Below are positions 46,801-52,689 of a DNA stretch of 64,000 nt, piece by piece (position 1 is the stretch's first letter; each line of letters starts with the position of its first letter). The position numbers and the translations under genes were made by a program. The notes under the pieces are model-generated. The model was not told the DNA's origin. It saw nothing but the letters and a program-made list of their open reading frames with translations, and searched no databases. Origin of the DNA: Achatina immaculata (lineage: Eukaryota; Mollusca; Gastropoda; Stylommatophora; Achatinidae); assembly GCA_009760885.1 (NCBI GenBank), contig CM019713.1, positions 8,694,766 to 8,758,765 on the forward strand. Reading direction: 5' to 3'.

Positions 46801-49040
46801 GGGATGGGGGAAGGGGGGCAGGGCTCTGTGAGATCCAAAGGCTTAAATTTTAGATCTAAAATTCCTATAGAGCAATATGTGTTGCCCAGGACATGCAGGA
46901 GTGAGAGGCAATGAGGTATCCGATCATGTTGCTAGTGACGCTATTGCAAAAGATATGATTTCTATTGAGAGAACAGATCGGTTGAAGTCGGTCACCGTGA
47001 AAATGGGCCGGGAAGAGGAGAATGCATGTATTGATAATACGATGTATCGTACATATCTACAGAGGATGAAAGACAGAGGTGCGAGGAGGAGGGGGGATGG
47101 GGAAGGGAAGAGCTGGCAGAATTCGAAGTTGCCAGAACCAACAATTGGCTGGTATAGTTAGTGTTCGTACTCTTCTCTGGATGCTGAAATACAGAGGTGA
47201 GCATCATGTATGGATGTGTCTAAAGTGCAGTGGTGCTGATCCCTAGATTCAAGATTCCTATGGAGCAAATACTCGTATGTCCAATGTTTTAAACAGCATC
47301 AAACATGGACACAATATGAGTCTTACTTACAGTGATACTACCAGTCCCTGCCAAACCAACTGTCTTGTATGTGGTTCGGGCGAGTCATGGGAAACGGGAC
47401 TAAAACCGGGACTAAAGAAAAAACATGTCCAGAAGACAAGCAGTTTATGAGAGGTCCTATATCCTACCCACCTTCTGGCAACACTTCAGTTCTATGTACT
47501 AGATTGTCAGACGAATGGACTTGTGTCCTTCCTGTTGAACTTACTGGCAAGAGTTTAGAGAATAAAAGTGCAACATAAGCAAGATGTTTTCTCATTACCA
47601 GTTGTCCAGATGAAACAGGAGCAAGATACTTTCTCTTTACCAACTGTACAAATAAAACAGGAGCAAAGATACTTTCTCATTACCAACTGTACAAATAAAA
47701 CAGGAGCAAGGTACTTTCTCTTTATCAACTGTACAAATAAAACAGGAGCAAGATACTTTCTCTTTACCAACTATACAAATAAAACAGGAGCAAAGATACT
47801 TTCGCACCTCTAACTGTCCAGATCAAAACAGGAGCAAAGATATTTCTCACATCTAACTGTCCAGATCAAAACAAGAGCAAAGATACCTTCTCACCTCAAA
47901 CTGTCCAGATCAAAACAGGAGCAAAGATACTTTCTCACCTCTAACTGTCCAGATCAAAACAGGAGCAAAGATACTTTCTCACATCTAACTGTCCAGATGA
48001 AACAGAAGCAAAGATACTTTCTCTTTACCAATTTCAGCTGAAAGAAGACAAGAACACCGTCACAACCCACAACTGAAAAAGAAATGTCTGCTTCAAAATC
48101 GTCTTCTGGAATGAAAAATGCCAGTATTATTATTTTCGGGAGAAACTCACCTGCTCCTGGCGCTTACACTTTTTTTTTTTTAACAGGAAATTGTACAATG
48201 GTTTCTAGAATCAATATCTTACATTCTTGATATCACTGTTCCCAACTTTTGTAACTGGTCTCTGTTATTGGTCTCTATAATAACTTTCGGTCGCTGACAA
48301 CCACTCTATGTAGAAGAAACAAATTAGCAATTTTACGTCCCTCTTTCAAACTTTACGGCAAAAATAACAGCTGCTATTTGTTAACAAAAATCTTCCTCAT
48401 GGCCCAGTGTGAAACCCTCGCCCTGTTTACACCTAGCAAGCGCTCTGGCGTAAAAGCAAATTATTCTAAACATCAAAAGTAAACTTAAACACTTACTGAC
48501 AAAATCAAGAATATCTGAGGTGAAATTAGCATGTTCCTTCCACACAACTTCTGGAATACCGTTAGAGCTGCCCAAGTCCATAATCTCTTCATCGGCATAG
48601 TCAGTGGTTACTTCTTTCTATTGATCATTGCATGAGCAAGGGGCGGTGCATTCAGGGTGCCACAACATCAAAAGTGCAGGGGACACAAAGTACAACACAG
48701 AAATAAAGAAGAAATTCAATGAAAATCTATCAAAATTTTAAAAAAAAACAAAACATTCAAATACATGGCACATATATGAATCAAGAAACCCTGTGCAAAA
48801 CTTACCAGTCAAAATTTCCCAGATTCTGGAATCATTTTCATACCTCTCCCATATGGCCATTTGTCCAGGTTCACCAGCTTCCATCCATATCACGTGCTCT
48901 CGTATCAGGTCAAGGTACACTTGCTGAGTGAGCAAGTGGGTAGCGAAAATAGGAAAATACACAAACGTTTTGTCATAGAGCTTACTGTAGATTGCATTTG
49001 GACAATCCTTGGAACGCGGCAACATTTCTGTACCCTGCAT
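15863..49040 (-). CDS. Glycoprotein-hormone-receptor-like GPCR (type A LGR), 12 exons seen, 5' end missing
   Basis: A plasma-membrane seven-helix receptor expected to bind a cystine-knot glycoprotein hormone and signal through G proteins. The bundle is diagnostic: [20 protein letters not shown] (TM2), ASELSV-type [10 protein letters not shown] with ERF (TM3), [14 protein letters not shown] before TM6, and [18 protein letters not shown] (TM7), all as in FSH/LH/TSH receptors. The hinge ends [13 protein letters not shown], the conserved cysteine pair before TM1. Exons (high to low): 49040-48806, 48613-48497, 38492-38319, 36225-35998, 34246-34067, 30386-30261, 28850-28698, 26029-25947, 23750-23610, 21166-21020, 19597-19376, 16864-15863. 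Junction phases are all consistent, and the sum is 2808 nt, giving 935 residues plus stop. No signal peptide or leucine-rich repeats were found, so the 5' part is outside the window. Introns are full of transposons. Family assignment is near certain; the first exon is less so. Confidence 0.93.
16904..16965 (-). mobile_element. LINE family A, tail-only scrap
   Basis: CTTACATCTTACATCCTTTC followed by the conserved GTCACATAGGGCTCACAT. Severely 5'-truncated, in the receptor's last intron close to the acceptor of exon l. Confidence 0.75.
17184..18190 (-). pseudogene. LINE E RNase H and C-terminal zinc-knuckle-like region
   Basis: [12 protein letters not shown] (Asp), [10 protein letters not shown] (Glu), [14 protein letters not shown] (Asp), [20 protein letters not shown] (final Asp). 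These are the RNase H active-site set that degrades the RNA strand. One frame break near 17400 separates [20 protein letters not shown]. Confidence 0.9.
18201..18402. mobile_element. SINE inserted in LINE E
   Basis: 202 bp flanked by a perfect 9-bp target duplication TAATGCCAA (18192-18200, 18403-18411). The body GACCCAGCCTCGTAAAATGG then GTACC resembles the body of the tRNA-headed SINEs at 24.6 and 45.8 kb (CCCAG-CTGTAGAAATGGGTACC). The tRNA head is missing. Confidence 0.85.
18412..19235 (-). pseudogene. LINE E reverse transcriptase
   Basis: Open frame with [20 protein letters not shown], the catalytic [28 protein letters not shown] and the thumb [11 protein letters not shown]. Before the SINE landed it ran without a break into RNase H: FNNLAL then [10 protein letters not shown], joined exactly at the target duplication. 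The N-terminal endonuclease is absent. Confidence 0.9.
19376..19597 (-). CDS. Receptor exon 'k': cytoplasmic tail, acidic end
   Basis: 222 nt, 74 codons, phase 0 both ends, with a strong pyrimidine tract before CATCAG|AT and donor TTCAG|GTATGT. Basic/histidine-rich centre, then acidic [11 protein letters not shown]. Placed in the gene by phase, strand and order. Confidence 0.8.
19742..19945 (-). mobile_element. LINE family C 3' fragment
   Basis: CTCTCTCTCTGAACCTTAAG tail (GA on the element strand), then the [17 protein letters not shown] frame ending in CALGT-like text. Truncated after about 200 bp. Confidence 0.85.
20100..20362 (+). mobile_element. LINE family D 3' fragment
   Basis: Open C-terminal segment ([36 protein letters not shown]) ending at GGCACCTGATGATGATGATG. 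Intron j-k of the receptor. Confidence 0.85.
20363..21019. other. Intron sequence, nothing recognised
   Basis: Receptor intron between exons j and k. No repeat recognised. Confidence 0.45.
21020..21166 (-). CDS. Receptor exon 'j': cytoplasmic tail, possible PKA site
   Basis: 147 nt, 49 codons, phase 0 both ends (GACTTCAG|GT and TGAG|GTATAT). Serine/asparagine-rich, with QRRPSAL, which fits the RRxS consensus of protein kinase A. No homology recognised outside its position in the gene. Confidence 0.82.
21560..22560 (+). mobile_element. Penelope-like element, 3' part
   Basis: An open frame 21587-21856 gives a GIY-YIG-type endonuclease ([20 protein letters not shown]), which in animals is typical of the C-terminus of Penelope-like elements. 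Downstream noncoding sequence ends near CTGAAATATTGGATGCTGTA, a motif echoed by the minus-strand fragment at 50.1 kb. The reverse transcriptase is not seen. Confidence 0.75.
21587..21856 (+). pseudogene. GIY-YIG endonuclease fragment
   Basis: Two cysteines before KYIGETG and an Arg two turns later fit the Penelope endonuclease. A stop follows VAKHF, after which the frame continues as [17 protein letters not shown], so this is a point disruption. Confidence 0.77.
22765..23213. repeat. 32-bp minisatellite, about 14 copies
   Basis: Unit AGATAGCACTCTAACTGCTG plus CCATTATTCACA. Nearly every copy is identical (a few ATTACTC variants), so the array is young or homogenised. In intron i-j. Confidence 0.97.
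23610..23750 (-). CDS. Receptor exon 'i': TM7 and start of cytoplasmic tail
   Basis: 141 nt, 47 codons, phase 0 both ends (acceptor TTTTTGCAG|GT, donor CACAG|GTAAAC). Contains [20 protein letters not shown], the NPxxY-containing TM7 signature specific to type A LGRs, then a juxtamembrane segment with vicinal cysteine and basic residues. Confidence 0.96.
23862..23995 (-). mobile_element. LINE family A 3' scrap
   Basis: CTTACATCTTACATCATCTT then ACATCCTTCCCATGCCACTA and AGGGCTCACATGG. Only the last 130 bp or so of the family. Confidence 0.75.
24565..24855 (+). mobile_element. tRNA-derived SINE
   Basis: Head with a box A-like TGGTGAAGTGGTTAGTGCAC (about 24580) and box B GGGGTTCGAATCT (24621-24633), the RNA polymerase III promoter of a tRNA. 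Then a body with CACCCAGCTGTAGAAATGGG and an end near GACAGGATTACC plus a T run. Too long and unpaired to be a working tRNA gene. Confidence 0.85.
25127..25620 (-). mobile_element. LINE family A 3' fragment
   Basis: Begins TTTTTACATCCTTCCTGTGC, AGGGCTCACATGG, and runs on the minus strand through the same C-terminal text as 4500-5000 (ATGCGTGTGAAAGCTGG near 25540, AAAAGAGTCTAATC). Confidence 0.82.
25676..25806. mobile_element. Foldback element (MITE-like), near-perfect 61-bp arms
   Basis: TACTAGTCCAATACAGCATT and onward is repeated in reverse complement with one mismatch in 61 (left 25676-25736, right 25746-25806) around a 9-nt AT loop. Outermost TA pairs fit a TA target duplication, the Tc1/mariner habit. 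No coding. Lies between the TM6 and TM7 exons. Confidence 0.88.
25947..26029 (-). CDS. Receptor exon 'h': TM6
   Basis: 83 nt, enters in phase 1 and leaves in phase 0 (acceptor TTTGTCAG|AT, donor AAG|GTAACA). Encodes [17 protein letters not shown], matching the family's DFxCxAPIxFFxxSAAF. A LINE lies only about 45 bp upstream of the acceptor. Confidence 0.95.
26075..26845 (+). mobile_element. LINE family C, reverse transcriptase C-terminal half
   Basis: [62 protein letters not shown], ending GCACTTAAGGTTCAGAGAG and a pure GA run to 26843. A few frame breaks. Starts about 45 bp upstream (minus sense) of the TM6 exon acceptor. Confidence 0.88.
26846..28697. other. Receptor intron g-h, no gene
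   Basis: AT-rich. A segment at about 27600-27870 resembles 51700-51890 (shared CTTCAACATCTTCA block), an undefined dispersed repeat. Otherwise nothing recognised. Confidence 0.4.
28698..28850 (-). CDS. Receptor exon 'g': TM5 and third intracellular loop
   Basis: 153 nt, acceptor TTTCCAAG|GT, donor ACAG|GTAAGG, phase 1 both ends. TM5 with a conserved CY, then the basic loop [14 protein letters not shown] leading to TM6, which is the classical G-protein contact region of this family. Confidence 0.95.
28851..29755. other. Receptor intron f-g, no gene
   Basis: AT-rich, no repeat recognised before the LINE B fragment. Confidence 0.4.
29756..30068 (+). mobile_element. LINE family B 3' fragment
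   Basis: [20 protein letters not shown] text, then CACCAAGACAAAGGTGGGTG and GTTCCGCAAGGGACATGCAA, with a TGACTGATTGACTGACTGAC tail. The tail differs from the TGAA type of other copies. Confidence 0.85.
30261..30386 (-). CDS. Receptor exon 'f': TM4 and second extracellular loop
   Basis: 126 nt, acceptor TTTTCAAG|GT, donor AAGA|GTGAGT, phase 1 both ends. TM4 is followed by [17 protein letters not shown], the family's second-loop motif with the cysteine that pairs with TM3. Confidence 0.94.
30610..30862 (+). mobile_element. LINE family D 3' fragment
   Basis: [33 protein letters not shown], then GGCACAGCTCTGATGATGAT and further GAT units. Intron e-f of the receptor. Confidence 0.83.
31190..31510 (+). 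mobile_element. Unassigned LINE 3' fragment
   Basis: [20 protein letters not shown] and [18 protein letters not shown] are typical LINE C-terminal text, with a 17-bp duplication (ATGGATAGATCACAAATTA) and an AAGTAAAGTAAATGAAG tail. Confidence 0.65.
31751..31948 (+). other. Unrecognised 65-codon open frame
   Basis: ATG at 31751 to a stop at 31948, antisense in intron e-f. Composition is more protein-like than its AT-rich surroundings ([19 protein letters not shown]). No splice or homology support. Could be a repeat fragment. Confidence 0.2.
32030..32245. repeat. Imperfect ACT/GCT triplet microsatellite
   Basis: Runs of CTACTACTACCACCACCAGC and TGCTGCTGTTGCTACTACTA. A second patch lies at about 32995-33130, on the other side of the LINE A copy. 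Confidence 0.85.
32262..32985 (+). mobile_element. LINE family A fragment
   Basis: [40 protein letters not shown], then the C-terminal text with frame breaks, and the tail GGAAGGGTGTAAGATGTAAG. Lies within the triplet microsatellite. Confidence 0.87.
33490..33958 (+). mobile_element. LINE family C 3' fragment
   Basis: Decayed C-terminal region ([22 protein letters not shown], then QEKRRRYMEKN) with end GGCACTAAAGGTTCAGAGAG and a short GA run. Confidence 0.82.
34067..34246 (-). CDS. Receptor exon 'e': first extracellular loop, TM3 and second intracellular loop
   Basis: 180 nt, acceptor ACTTTCCAG|GT, donor GCAG|GTATGT, phase 1 both ends. Carries the TM3 disulfide cysteine (SAGC), the family signature [10 protein letters not shown], and [13 protein letters not shown] after the helix. 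Vertebrate relatives have ERW where this has ERF, the family's version of the DRY switch. Confidence 0.95.
34345..34575 (+). mobile_element. Diverged tRNA-headed SINE
   Basis: TGGCACAGTGGGTAGTGCAC, CCCAGTCACCCAGTTCTGGA and GGGAAAGGAAAGGTGGC match the SINE at 24.6 kb with many changes. Box B is degraded. Confidence 0.6.
34578..34770 (+). mobile_element. Unassigned LINE 3' fragment
   Basis: [17 protein letters not shown] and [17 protein letters not shown] are LINE C-terminal text. No full family member in the window. Confidence 0.55.
34963..35142. repeat. 27-bp minisatellite, about 6.5 copies
   Basis: Unit TCTGAGAGTAAAGGTGATAG plus ATGTGAC. A multiple of three, so it makes a spurious LRVKVIDVT peptide repeat on plus. 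Confidence 0.93.
35143..35997. other. Receptor intron d-e, no gene
   Basis: Nothing recognised. A sequence at about 35360-35550 (GTGTTTCTCAACATGGAGTG, GGTTGGGAAACACTG) looks like the common hAT-type MITE sequence ending in AGTGTTTCTCAA, with rough inverted ends. Confidence 0.45.
35370..35550. mobile_element. Possible hAT-type MITE
   Basis: CCAGTGTTTCTCAAC near 35371 and GTTGGGAAACACTG near 35530 are inverted. CAGTGTTTCTCAA ends are known from hAT non-autonomous elements. The target duplication was not resolved by eye. Confidence 0.5.
35998..36225 (-). CDS. Receptor exon 'd': TM1 and TM2
   Basis: 228 nt, acceptor TTTCCAG|GA, donor TTAG|GTAAAC, phase 1 both ends. Opens with the second hinge cysteine (PFMPCDD), then TM1 with the conserved GN pair (LLGNGAVF), then TM2 with NLALADF. 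Very close in layout to FSH-receptor TM1-2. Confidence 0.95.
36570..37640 (-). mobile_element. LINE family C, longer copy with fingers domain
   Basis: Minus strand: [19 protein letters not shown] and [11 protein letters not shown] (fingers, 37600-37400), a deletion, then [20 protein letters not shown] and the [10 protein letters not shown] region, tail GA at 36573-36590. Shows the upstream domain missing from other C copies. Confidence 0.83.
37655..38082 (+). mobile_element. LINE family A internal fragment
   Basis: [73 protein letters not shown]. Open for over 130 codons. Truncated at both ends and lacking the family tail. Abuts the minus-strand LINE C head to head. Confidence 0.87.
38319..38492 (-). 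CDS. Receptor exon 'c': hinge with sulfation-like tyrosines
   Basis: 174 nt between TTTTTAG|AA and CCAG|GTAAGA, phase 1 both ends. Contains an NVT sequon, several tyrosines in acidic context ([10 protein letters not shown]) and the conserved hinge cysteine in ISCKPMP. In vertebrate glycoprotein hormone receptors a sulfated tyrosine motif occupies this place and is needed for hormone recognition. Sulfation here is inferred. Confidence 0.88.
38493..39395. other. Receptor intron b-c, near exon c; GAT repeat
   Basis: A pure GAT run at about 38516-38551 lies 25 bp upstream of the exon c acceptor. The rest is AT-rich with nothing recognised. Confidence 0.6.
39396..40686 (-). mobile_element. Mariner element 3, best preserved
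   Basis: About 1.29 kb with ends GGGGTGATTGATAAGTTCGC (left) and GGGGTGATTGATATCTTCGC (right, reversed), both beside TA. Inverted repeats are still about 90 percent alike. Confidence 0.92.
39461..40505 (-). pseudogene. Mariner transposase, D,D34D, two or more frame breaks
   Basis: The frame 40505-40272 gives the first helix-turn-helix ([36 protein letters not shown]). The frame 40108-39461 gives the catalytic domain with all three aspartates: TVDESW, FQQDNAP and APLDYY, the last two separated by 34 residues as in true mariners. The usual SPDLAP is SPELAP here. In between, the second helix-turn-helix is split by a stop near 40165 and a frameshift. Confidence 0.92.
40790..40975 (+). mobile_element. 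LINE fragment before polypurine tract
   Basis: [20 protein letters not shown] and [12 protein letters not shown] are LINE thumb text. Directly followed by the GAA-rich tract. Confidence 0.65.
40976..41412 (+). repeat. 437-bp polypurine tract (GAA/GGA)
   Basis: Almost pure A/G on plus with only a few T and C. Gives long Lys/Glu/Arg or Ser/Phe/Leu frames that are not genes. Confidence 0.97.
41903..42300 (-). mobile_element. LINE family G 3' fragment
   Basis: The tail CTTGTCTTGTCTTGTCTTGT (ACAAG on the element strand) precedes, on the minus strand, a C-terminal [15 protein letters not shown] frame. The end AACACCGAAAGCTATATGAG matches the copy at 9.0 kb. Confidence 0.65.
42301..43615. other. 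Receptor intron b-c, no gene
   Basis: T-rich, then unremarkable sequence with a G10 run at about 43417. Nothing recognised. Confidence 0.4.
43616..43662. repeat. TA microsatellite
   Basis: Pure TA repeat. A second AT-rich run spans 43807-43880 and abuts the LINE C end. Confidence 0.95.
43880..44535 (-). mobile_element. LINE family C fragment
   Basis: [40 protein letters not shown], with KMWTTEGS-like upstream text. Where other copies have a GA run this one has TCTC then a long AT repeat. Confidence 0.87.
44790..45190 (+). mobile_element. Probable RNase H-type LINE 3' remnant
   Basis: [24 protein letters not shown] and [14 protein letters not shown] read like the C-terminal cysteine/His region of I-superfamily LINEs. 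Diverged from family E. The open frame 44952-45191 has no other support. Confidence 0.45.
45551..45598. repeat. GAGT microsatellite
   Basis: About ten pure GTGA units. Confidence 0.95.
45790..46040 (+). mobile_element. tRNA-headed SINE
   Basis: GAGTGGCGAAGTGATTAGTG, CTCTAGAAATAGGTACTCGG and ACCACATAATCTTCTAGTGT align with the SINE at 24.6 kb. Box B is mutated. A 30-bp head-like scrap also lies at 45208-45240. Confidence 0.72.
46085..46545 (+). mobile_element. LINE family D fragment
   Basis: [28 protein letters not shown], later [20 protein letters not shown] text and IAYARRHGT, tail TTGATTGATTGATTGAT. Several frame breaks. Confidence 0.82.
46630..46750. repeat. About 26-bp degenerate tandem repeat
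   Basis: ATTTCTGATCACAAATGGTT plus AAAAGT, four to five copies. Confidence 0.85.
46846..47255 (+). mobile_element. RNase H-type LINE fragment, another family
   Basis: [20 protein letters not shown] is the RNase H motif before the last active-site Asp. [20 protein letters not shown] is the C-terminal end. Distinct from family E (CPGHAGV against PSHCGIPG). Confidence 0.72.
47580..48030. repeat. About 42-bp minisatellite, about ten copies
   Basis: Units like AAAACAGGAGCAAAGATACT plus TTCTCATTACCAACTGTACA. Left copies have ACCAACTGTACAAAT, right copies TCTAACTGTCCAGATC, so two subfamilies lie in blocks. Just downstream (minus sense) of receptor exon b. Confidence 0.93.
48497..48613 (-). CDS. 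Receptor exon 'b': hinge, acidic
   Basis: 117 nt, phase 1 at both ends, acceptor AGAAAG|AA and donor GTCA|GTAAGT. It encodes an acidic stretch with a tyrosine (TDYADEE) and an NFT sequon, consistent with the extracellular hinge of a type A LGR. The acceptor has a weak pyrimidine tract. The alternative AG three bases upstream breaks the phase. Confidence 0.7.
48806..49040 (-). CDS. Receptor exon 'a': extracellular, unrecognised sequence
   Basis: About 78 codons ending at a good donor (ACTG|GTAAGT) in phase 1, matching the next exon. Upstream of the ATG at 49040 is an in-frame stop, and the start is not a signal peptide. I therefore read this as an internal exon whose acceptor is one of the AGs near 49028-49042 (for example CTATATAG|G). 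It is rich in aromatics and has one N-glycosylation sequon (NDS). I do not recognise the fold: it is neither leucine-rich repeat nor the usual cysteine-box hinge. It could be a lineage-specific hinge insertion or a mis-joined exon. Confidence 0.6.
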
Positions 49041-49257
49041 CCTATATAGGTGACTTCTTTATAAAAACCATGTAATGTGCTAGAAACTTTAACAATATTG
49101 GTTTTACATTGTAGAACTACAATAGCCTGGTTTGATAACTTAATAGTTATTAATAGTTCTGATTTTCTAAGCCCTAAAATGAAGCAAAATTCGTTAACCT
49201 ATCTTTAACTCGATCACTGGACTTTTATTTATTCTTCTGCTATCTGGAAGATTATAA

Positions 49258-49275
49258 AATAGTTACAGGACGCTA

Positions 49276-49307
<32 letters not shown>

Positions 49308-49857
49308 CAGTGCTAGATAGTTACAGGACGCTCTCTCTCTCTCTCTCTCCAGTGACAGATATTACAGGAGACTCTCTCCATTGCTAGATAGTTACAGGAC
49401 GCTCTTTCTCCAGTGCTAGATAGTTACAGGACGCTCTCTTTCCAGTGCTAGATAGTTACAAGACGCTCTCTTTCCAGTGCTAGATAGTTACAGGACGCTC
49501 TCTTTCCAGTGCTAGATAGTTACAAGACGCTCTCTCTCCAGTGCTAGATAGTTACAGGACGCTCTCTCTCTCCAGTGCTAGATAGTTACAGGACGCTCTC
49601 TCTCCAGTGCTAGATAGTTACAGGACGCTCTCTCTCTCCAGTGCTAGATAGTTACAGGACGCTCTCTCTCTCCAGTGCTAGATAGTTACAGGACGCTCTC
49701 TCTTTCCAGTGCTAGATAGTTACAAGACGCTCTCTCTCCAGTGCTAGATAGTTACAGGACGCTCTCTCTCCAGTGCTAGATAGTTACAGGACGCTCTCTT
49801 TCCAGTGCTAGATAGTTACAGGACGCTCTCTCTCCAGTGCTAGATAGTTACAGGACG

Positions 49858-49903
<46 letters not shown>

Positions 49904-49918
49904 GTGCTGGTTGGCTAC
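49258..49918. repeat. About 36-bp minisatellite with internal CT runs
   Basis: Unit CCAGTGCTAGATAGTTACAG plus GACGCTCTCTCT, about 17 copies with CT stretches of varying length. Lies 220 bp upstream of receptor exon a. Confidence 0.95.
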
Positions 49919-49929
49919 GCTCTCTTTGA

Positions 49930-50350
49930 GAGGTAAGAGAAATGACGACTGCGGTAAAACTGATTCTAGTAATGAAGTAGATATAGTTCACTTTCACAAA
50001 AAAATAATAAATAATAAAAAGAGTGAGGAAAATGGCAGAAACAAGAATGGTAGAAAGTAACACGAACACATGTAAACGAAGAACACACAACAATCCAATA
50101 TTTCGGCAAAAATTATTTTTCAGTGACTACATATGAAAACAACACAACAGATAAAAACACGAAAAATAGATGAAAAATTAAACGCTTAGCTTTTTTTGGT
50201 ATCCTCCTAGTAAGAAAGACGGACACAAAATACGCCCAGATAGATGTAGGTAGCCACAGATTAGAAGCAGGCGACTGGGTGAGAAACGAGGTAAAAGGAA
50301 GATGACAAAGGCTGCCGTATGGCAAAAAACTTGACATTATGCCCCACATG
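49930..50350 (-). mobile_element. Penelope-like 3' noncoding fragment
   Basis: On the minus strand GCCGAAATATTGGATTGTTG and TTCGTTTACATGTG echo the end of the Penelope-like copy at 22.48 kb (TGAAATATTGGATGCTGT, TTCATTTACA). No coding. Confidence 0.5.
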
Positions 50351-51304
50351 ACACAAGCTTGCTTCCAACCGCAAATCTATGGCATAAAAAAAAGCCGCCC
50401 AGATGGTGCAGATAATAAAAGTGAGAAAACAATTTGGGTAGTGATGGATAAAGAAAGATTCAGAATGAACAGAGAATACTAACAGGACAAGACTGCTCTC
50501 TTAGGATGTCTAGATAAGGAAGCTATCAAAGCCTTTTGGCGGCTAGAAAAGGATAGAAAGAGCCGGAAAATTAACATTAATTAACCTGTGGCGAGAATGA
50601 GAGAATGCAGCGAAGGGAGCGGTGGGGGCTAGGACAAGAAAGCTGGGCATGGACAGCAGAAAAGGGCAGCAACCAGGTGGAAATGTTAAGTGGTTAAAAG
50701 AAGGTTCAATTTATTGTTAATAATAACAAAAGAACAGGTTAATTTAAATTTTCAGAAGAGATCGTCCCGTGTAGAGAAAGTGGGACGGAAAGAGAGAAAC
50801 ACCACACAGGTACAGATAGCTGTGCCGGGGGGGGGGGGTTGCAGAGATAAATACCCCAGTCTAAGGATTATAAATTGATACACTAAATACACTGACGTAG
50901 TAAAAAGCGTGACGTGGGGGGGGGGGTGTAAGGGAGAGAGAAAGAGCGAGAGATTGAAGTGCAGGAGCACAGGTAAAAGGTTAGAAAGGTAAAATCCCAG
51001 TCTCCTCAGCATTAAGGAATATTGGGGATACGGTGTTAAGCCCTTTTTTTTTCAACACATTCAGCACATGAAAGTCTGATGTGGTCAGTGTCACACCTGG
51101 TGGCACTCACCTTCCCAGGTTTTTCTGGTACCTGTTTTTAAGAGGCTTTGCAGAAGCAAAGAAGAGCGGTGGCTATAAATATGTTGCCTTTCATTTACGA
51201 TGGCATCAGGATCCCAGGAAGGGGAGCCATACATCGAGGAAGACAGCGAGAGGAGGCTGTGCGAGTGAGTGAAGTCTGAAGGGCAAGTCAATCAGGCAAA
51301 AATT
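50351..51304. other. No gene seen
   Basis: Purine-rich on plus with G9-G10 runs at about 50827 and 50917. No coding frame or repeat recognised. Confidence 0.45.
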
Positions 51305-51309
51305 TAATA

Positions 51310-51497
51310 ATAAAGTCACTGATGTTGGACAGAAGAGAGGAAAACCAAGGCGAAGATGGCTGCAAGACATCGCTGATGATCTGTGAATGGATGCATCAGC
51401 AGCAGGCCATCTTGAACCGAGATGTCTACGTGAGAGCTGATAGGGAGGTAAAGTTTCGCAAGGGACGTGCAAATGACTGACTGATTGACTGAATGAT
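51310..51497 (+). mobile_element. LINE family B 3' fragment
   Basis: AAAACCAAGGCGAAGATGGC, GCATCAGCAGCAGGCCATCT, AAGTTTCGCAAGGGACGTGC, tail ATGACTGACTGATTGACTGA. Confidence 0.85.
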
Positions 51498-51699
51498 GTG
51501 ATCAGTCACAATTCCTGCTTTTTGTCTGTGTTCAGTCACTAAATCTGTTGGCTGTGGTTCTCTAACGGATCTACCCTTTCCTAGGAAGTCTCCAAAGGCG
51601 GATAACCCCGGCATAGAAGCTGAATATTATGCAGAGTTACCCTGACAGTGAGAGTATCTGGGCAATCTCCAGTTCTTCATTCGGTCAACGAGAACTGCC

Positions 51700-51935
51700 G
51701 TATACTACATCAGAGCCCGCGTCTCTAGCGCCCCCTCCCACATTTCCTCATCTCTCACCAGAGGGGACCACCACCACTCAAGCAGACTGAAAAACAATCC
51801 GCCATTACACTCTCAGTCCGACGCGATAATGTGCTTCAACATCTTCATCGCATCGTCTGGAAAGTGCACCATATCGCAGTTCCAAGAAGAAGAAGAAGGA
51901 AGAAGAAGAAGAAGAATAATCACGGCTGAACGAAG
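51700..51935. repeat. Undefined dispersed repeat with GAA end
   Basis: GCTTCAACATCTTCATCGCA then a GAAGAAGAAG run. The same block, diverged, occurs at 27.79 kb. Type unknown; the GAA end hints at a LINE-like 3' end. Confidence 0.4.
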
Positions 51936-52689
51936 GTGGAGTTGAGAGTTTAAAATAAATCAAAGATTTTTCTCTGATGTACACAAAACGCTTGACTCAG
52001 TTTCCTAGATATTTTCCAGTAGTTAAAAAAAAACCCCCCCGCTAAGGTTATCGAACCTCTTTAGTTTTTTTTTTCTATTATTTTCTTCATAACTACTCAG
52101 ATTATCTCCCTTAGTGATTATCTTCCCTTTAGTCTAAGCGCGTAGTTTAGGTGTCAAATAAGAGTGTTTGCCTGCAGATAATCACAATCTTTGATCTGCG
52201 AACTATTACTTTCGCATAATGAAAATGAATGCAATGTGGTTTGGGTCAGTGCACTTTTTTTACAGAGAAGTAAAAAGCGTTACAAGACTTGTCTCACTCA
52301 GTCGTAACAAAATAAACTTTATTAAAAAATGTAACAGAGGCTTTTACGCGACTTTTACAACGAAGATCAAAGAATTCATGGCGTTCGTTTAACAAGTGTA
52401 GGTGAAATGATTCAGCAGAAAAACTACTACAGCAGATAATCAGAAGTTTATCTTATTTATTTTTTTTTTGAAATTGGGGCTTGGATGTCTTGTTTCATTA
52501 TCAGGAACAAATGTAGTTATTTTCTAAAAGTGAAAGACGGAACAAAACAATACTAATAGCCAAAAATGAAAATAGCCCACAGAAATCATTACGTCAAATA
52601 ATAGAAGAAAGGACTGGCCCTAAATAGCAAGAAAGAAGAAACCAGTGGTTATATCACGAAAGAAGAAGCCGTCTAAATGCAAATTTTAA
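51936..52689. other. No gene seen
   Basis: AT-rich, nothing recognised. Confidence 0.4.
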
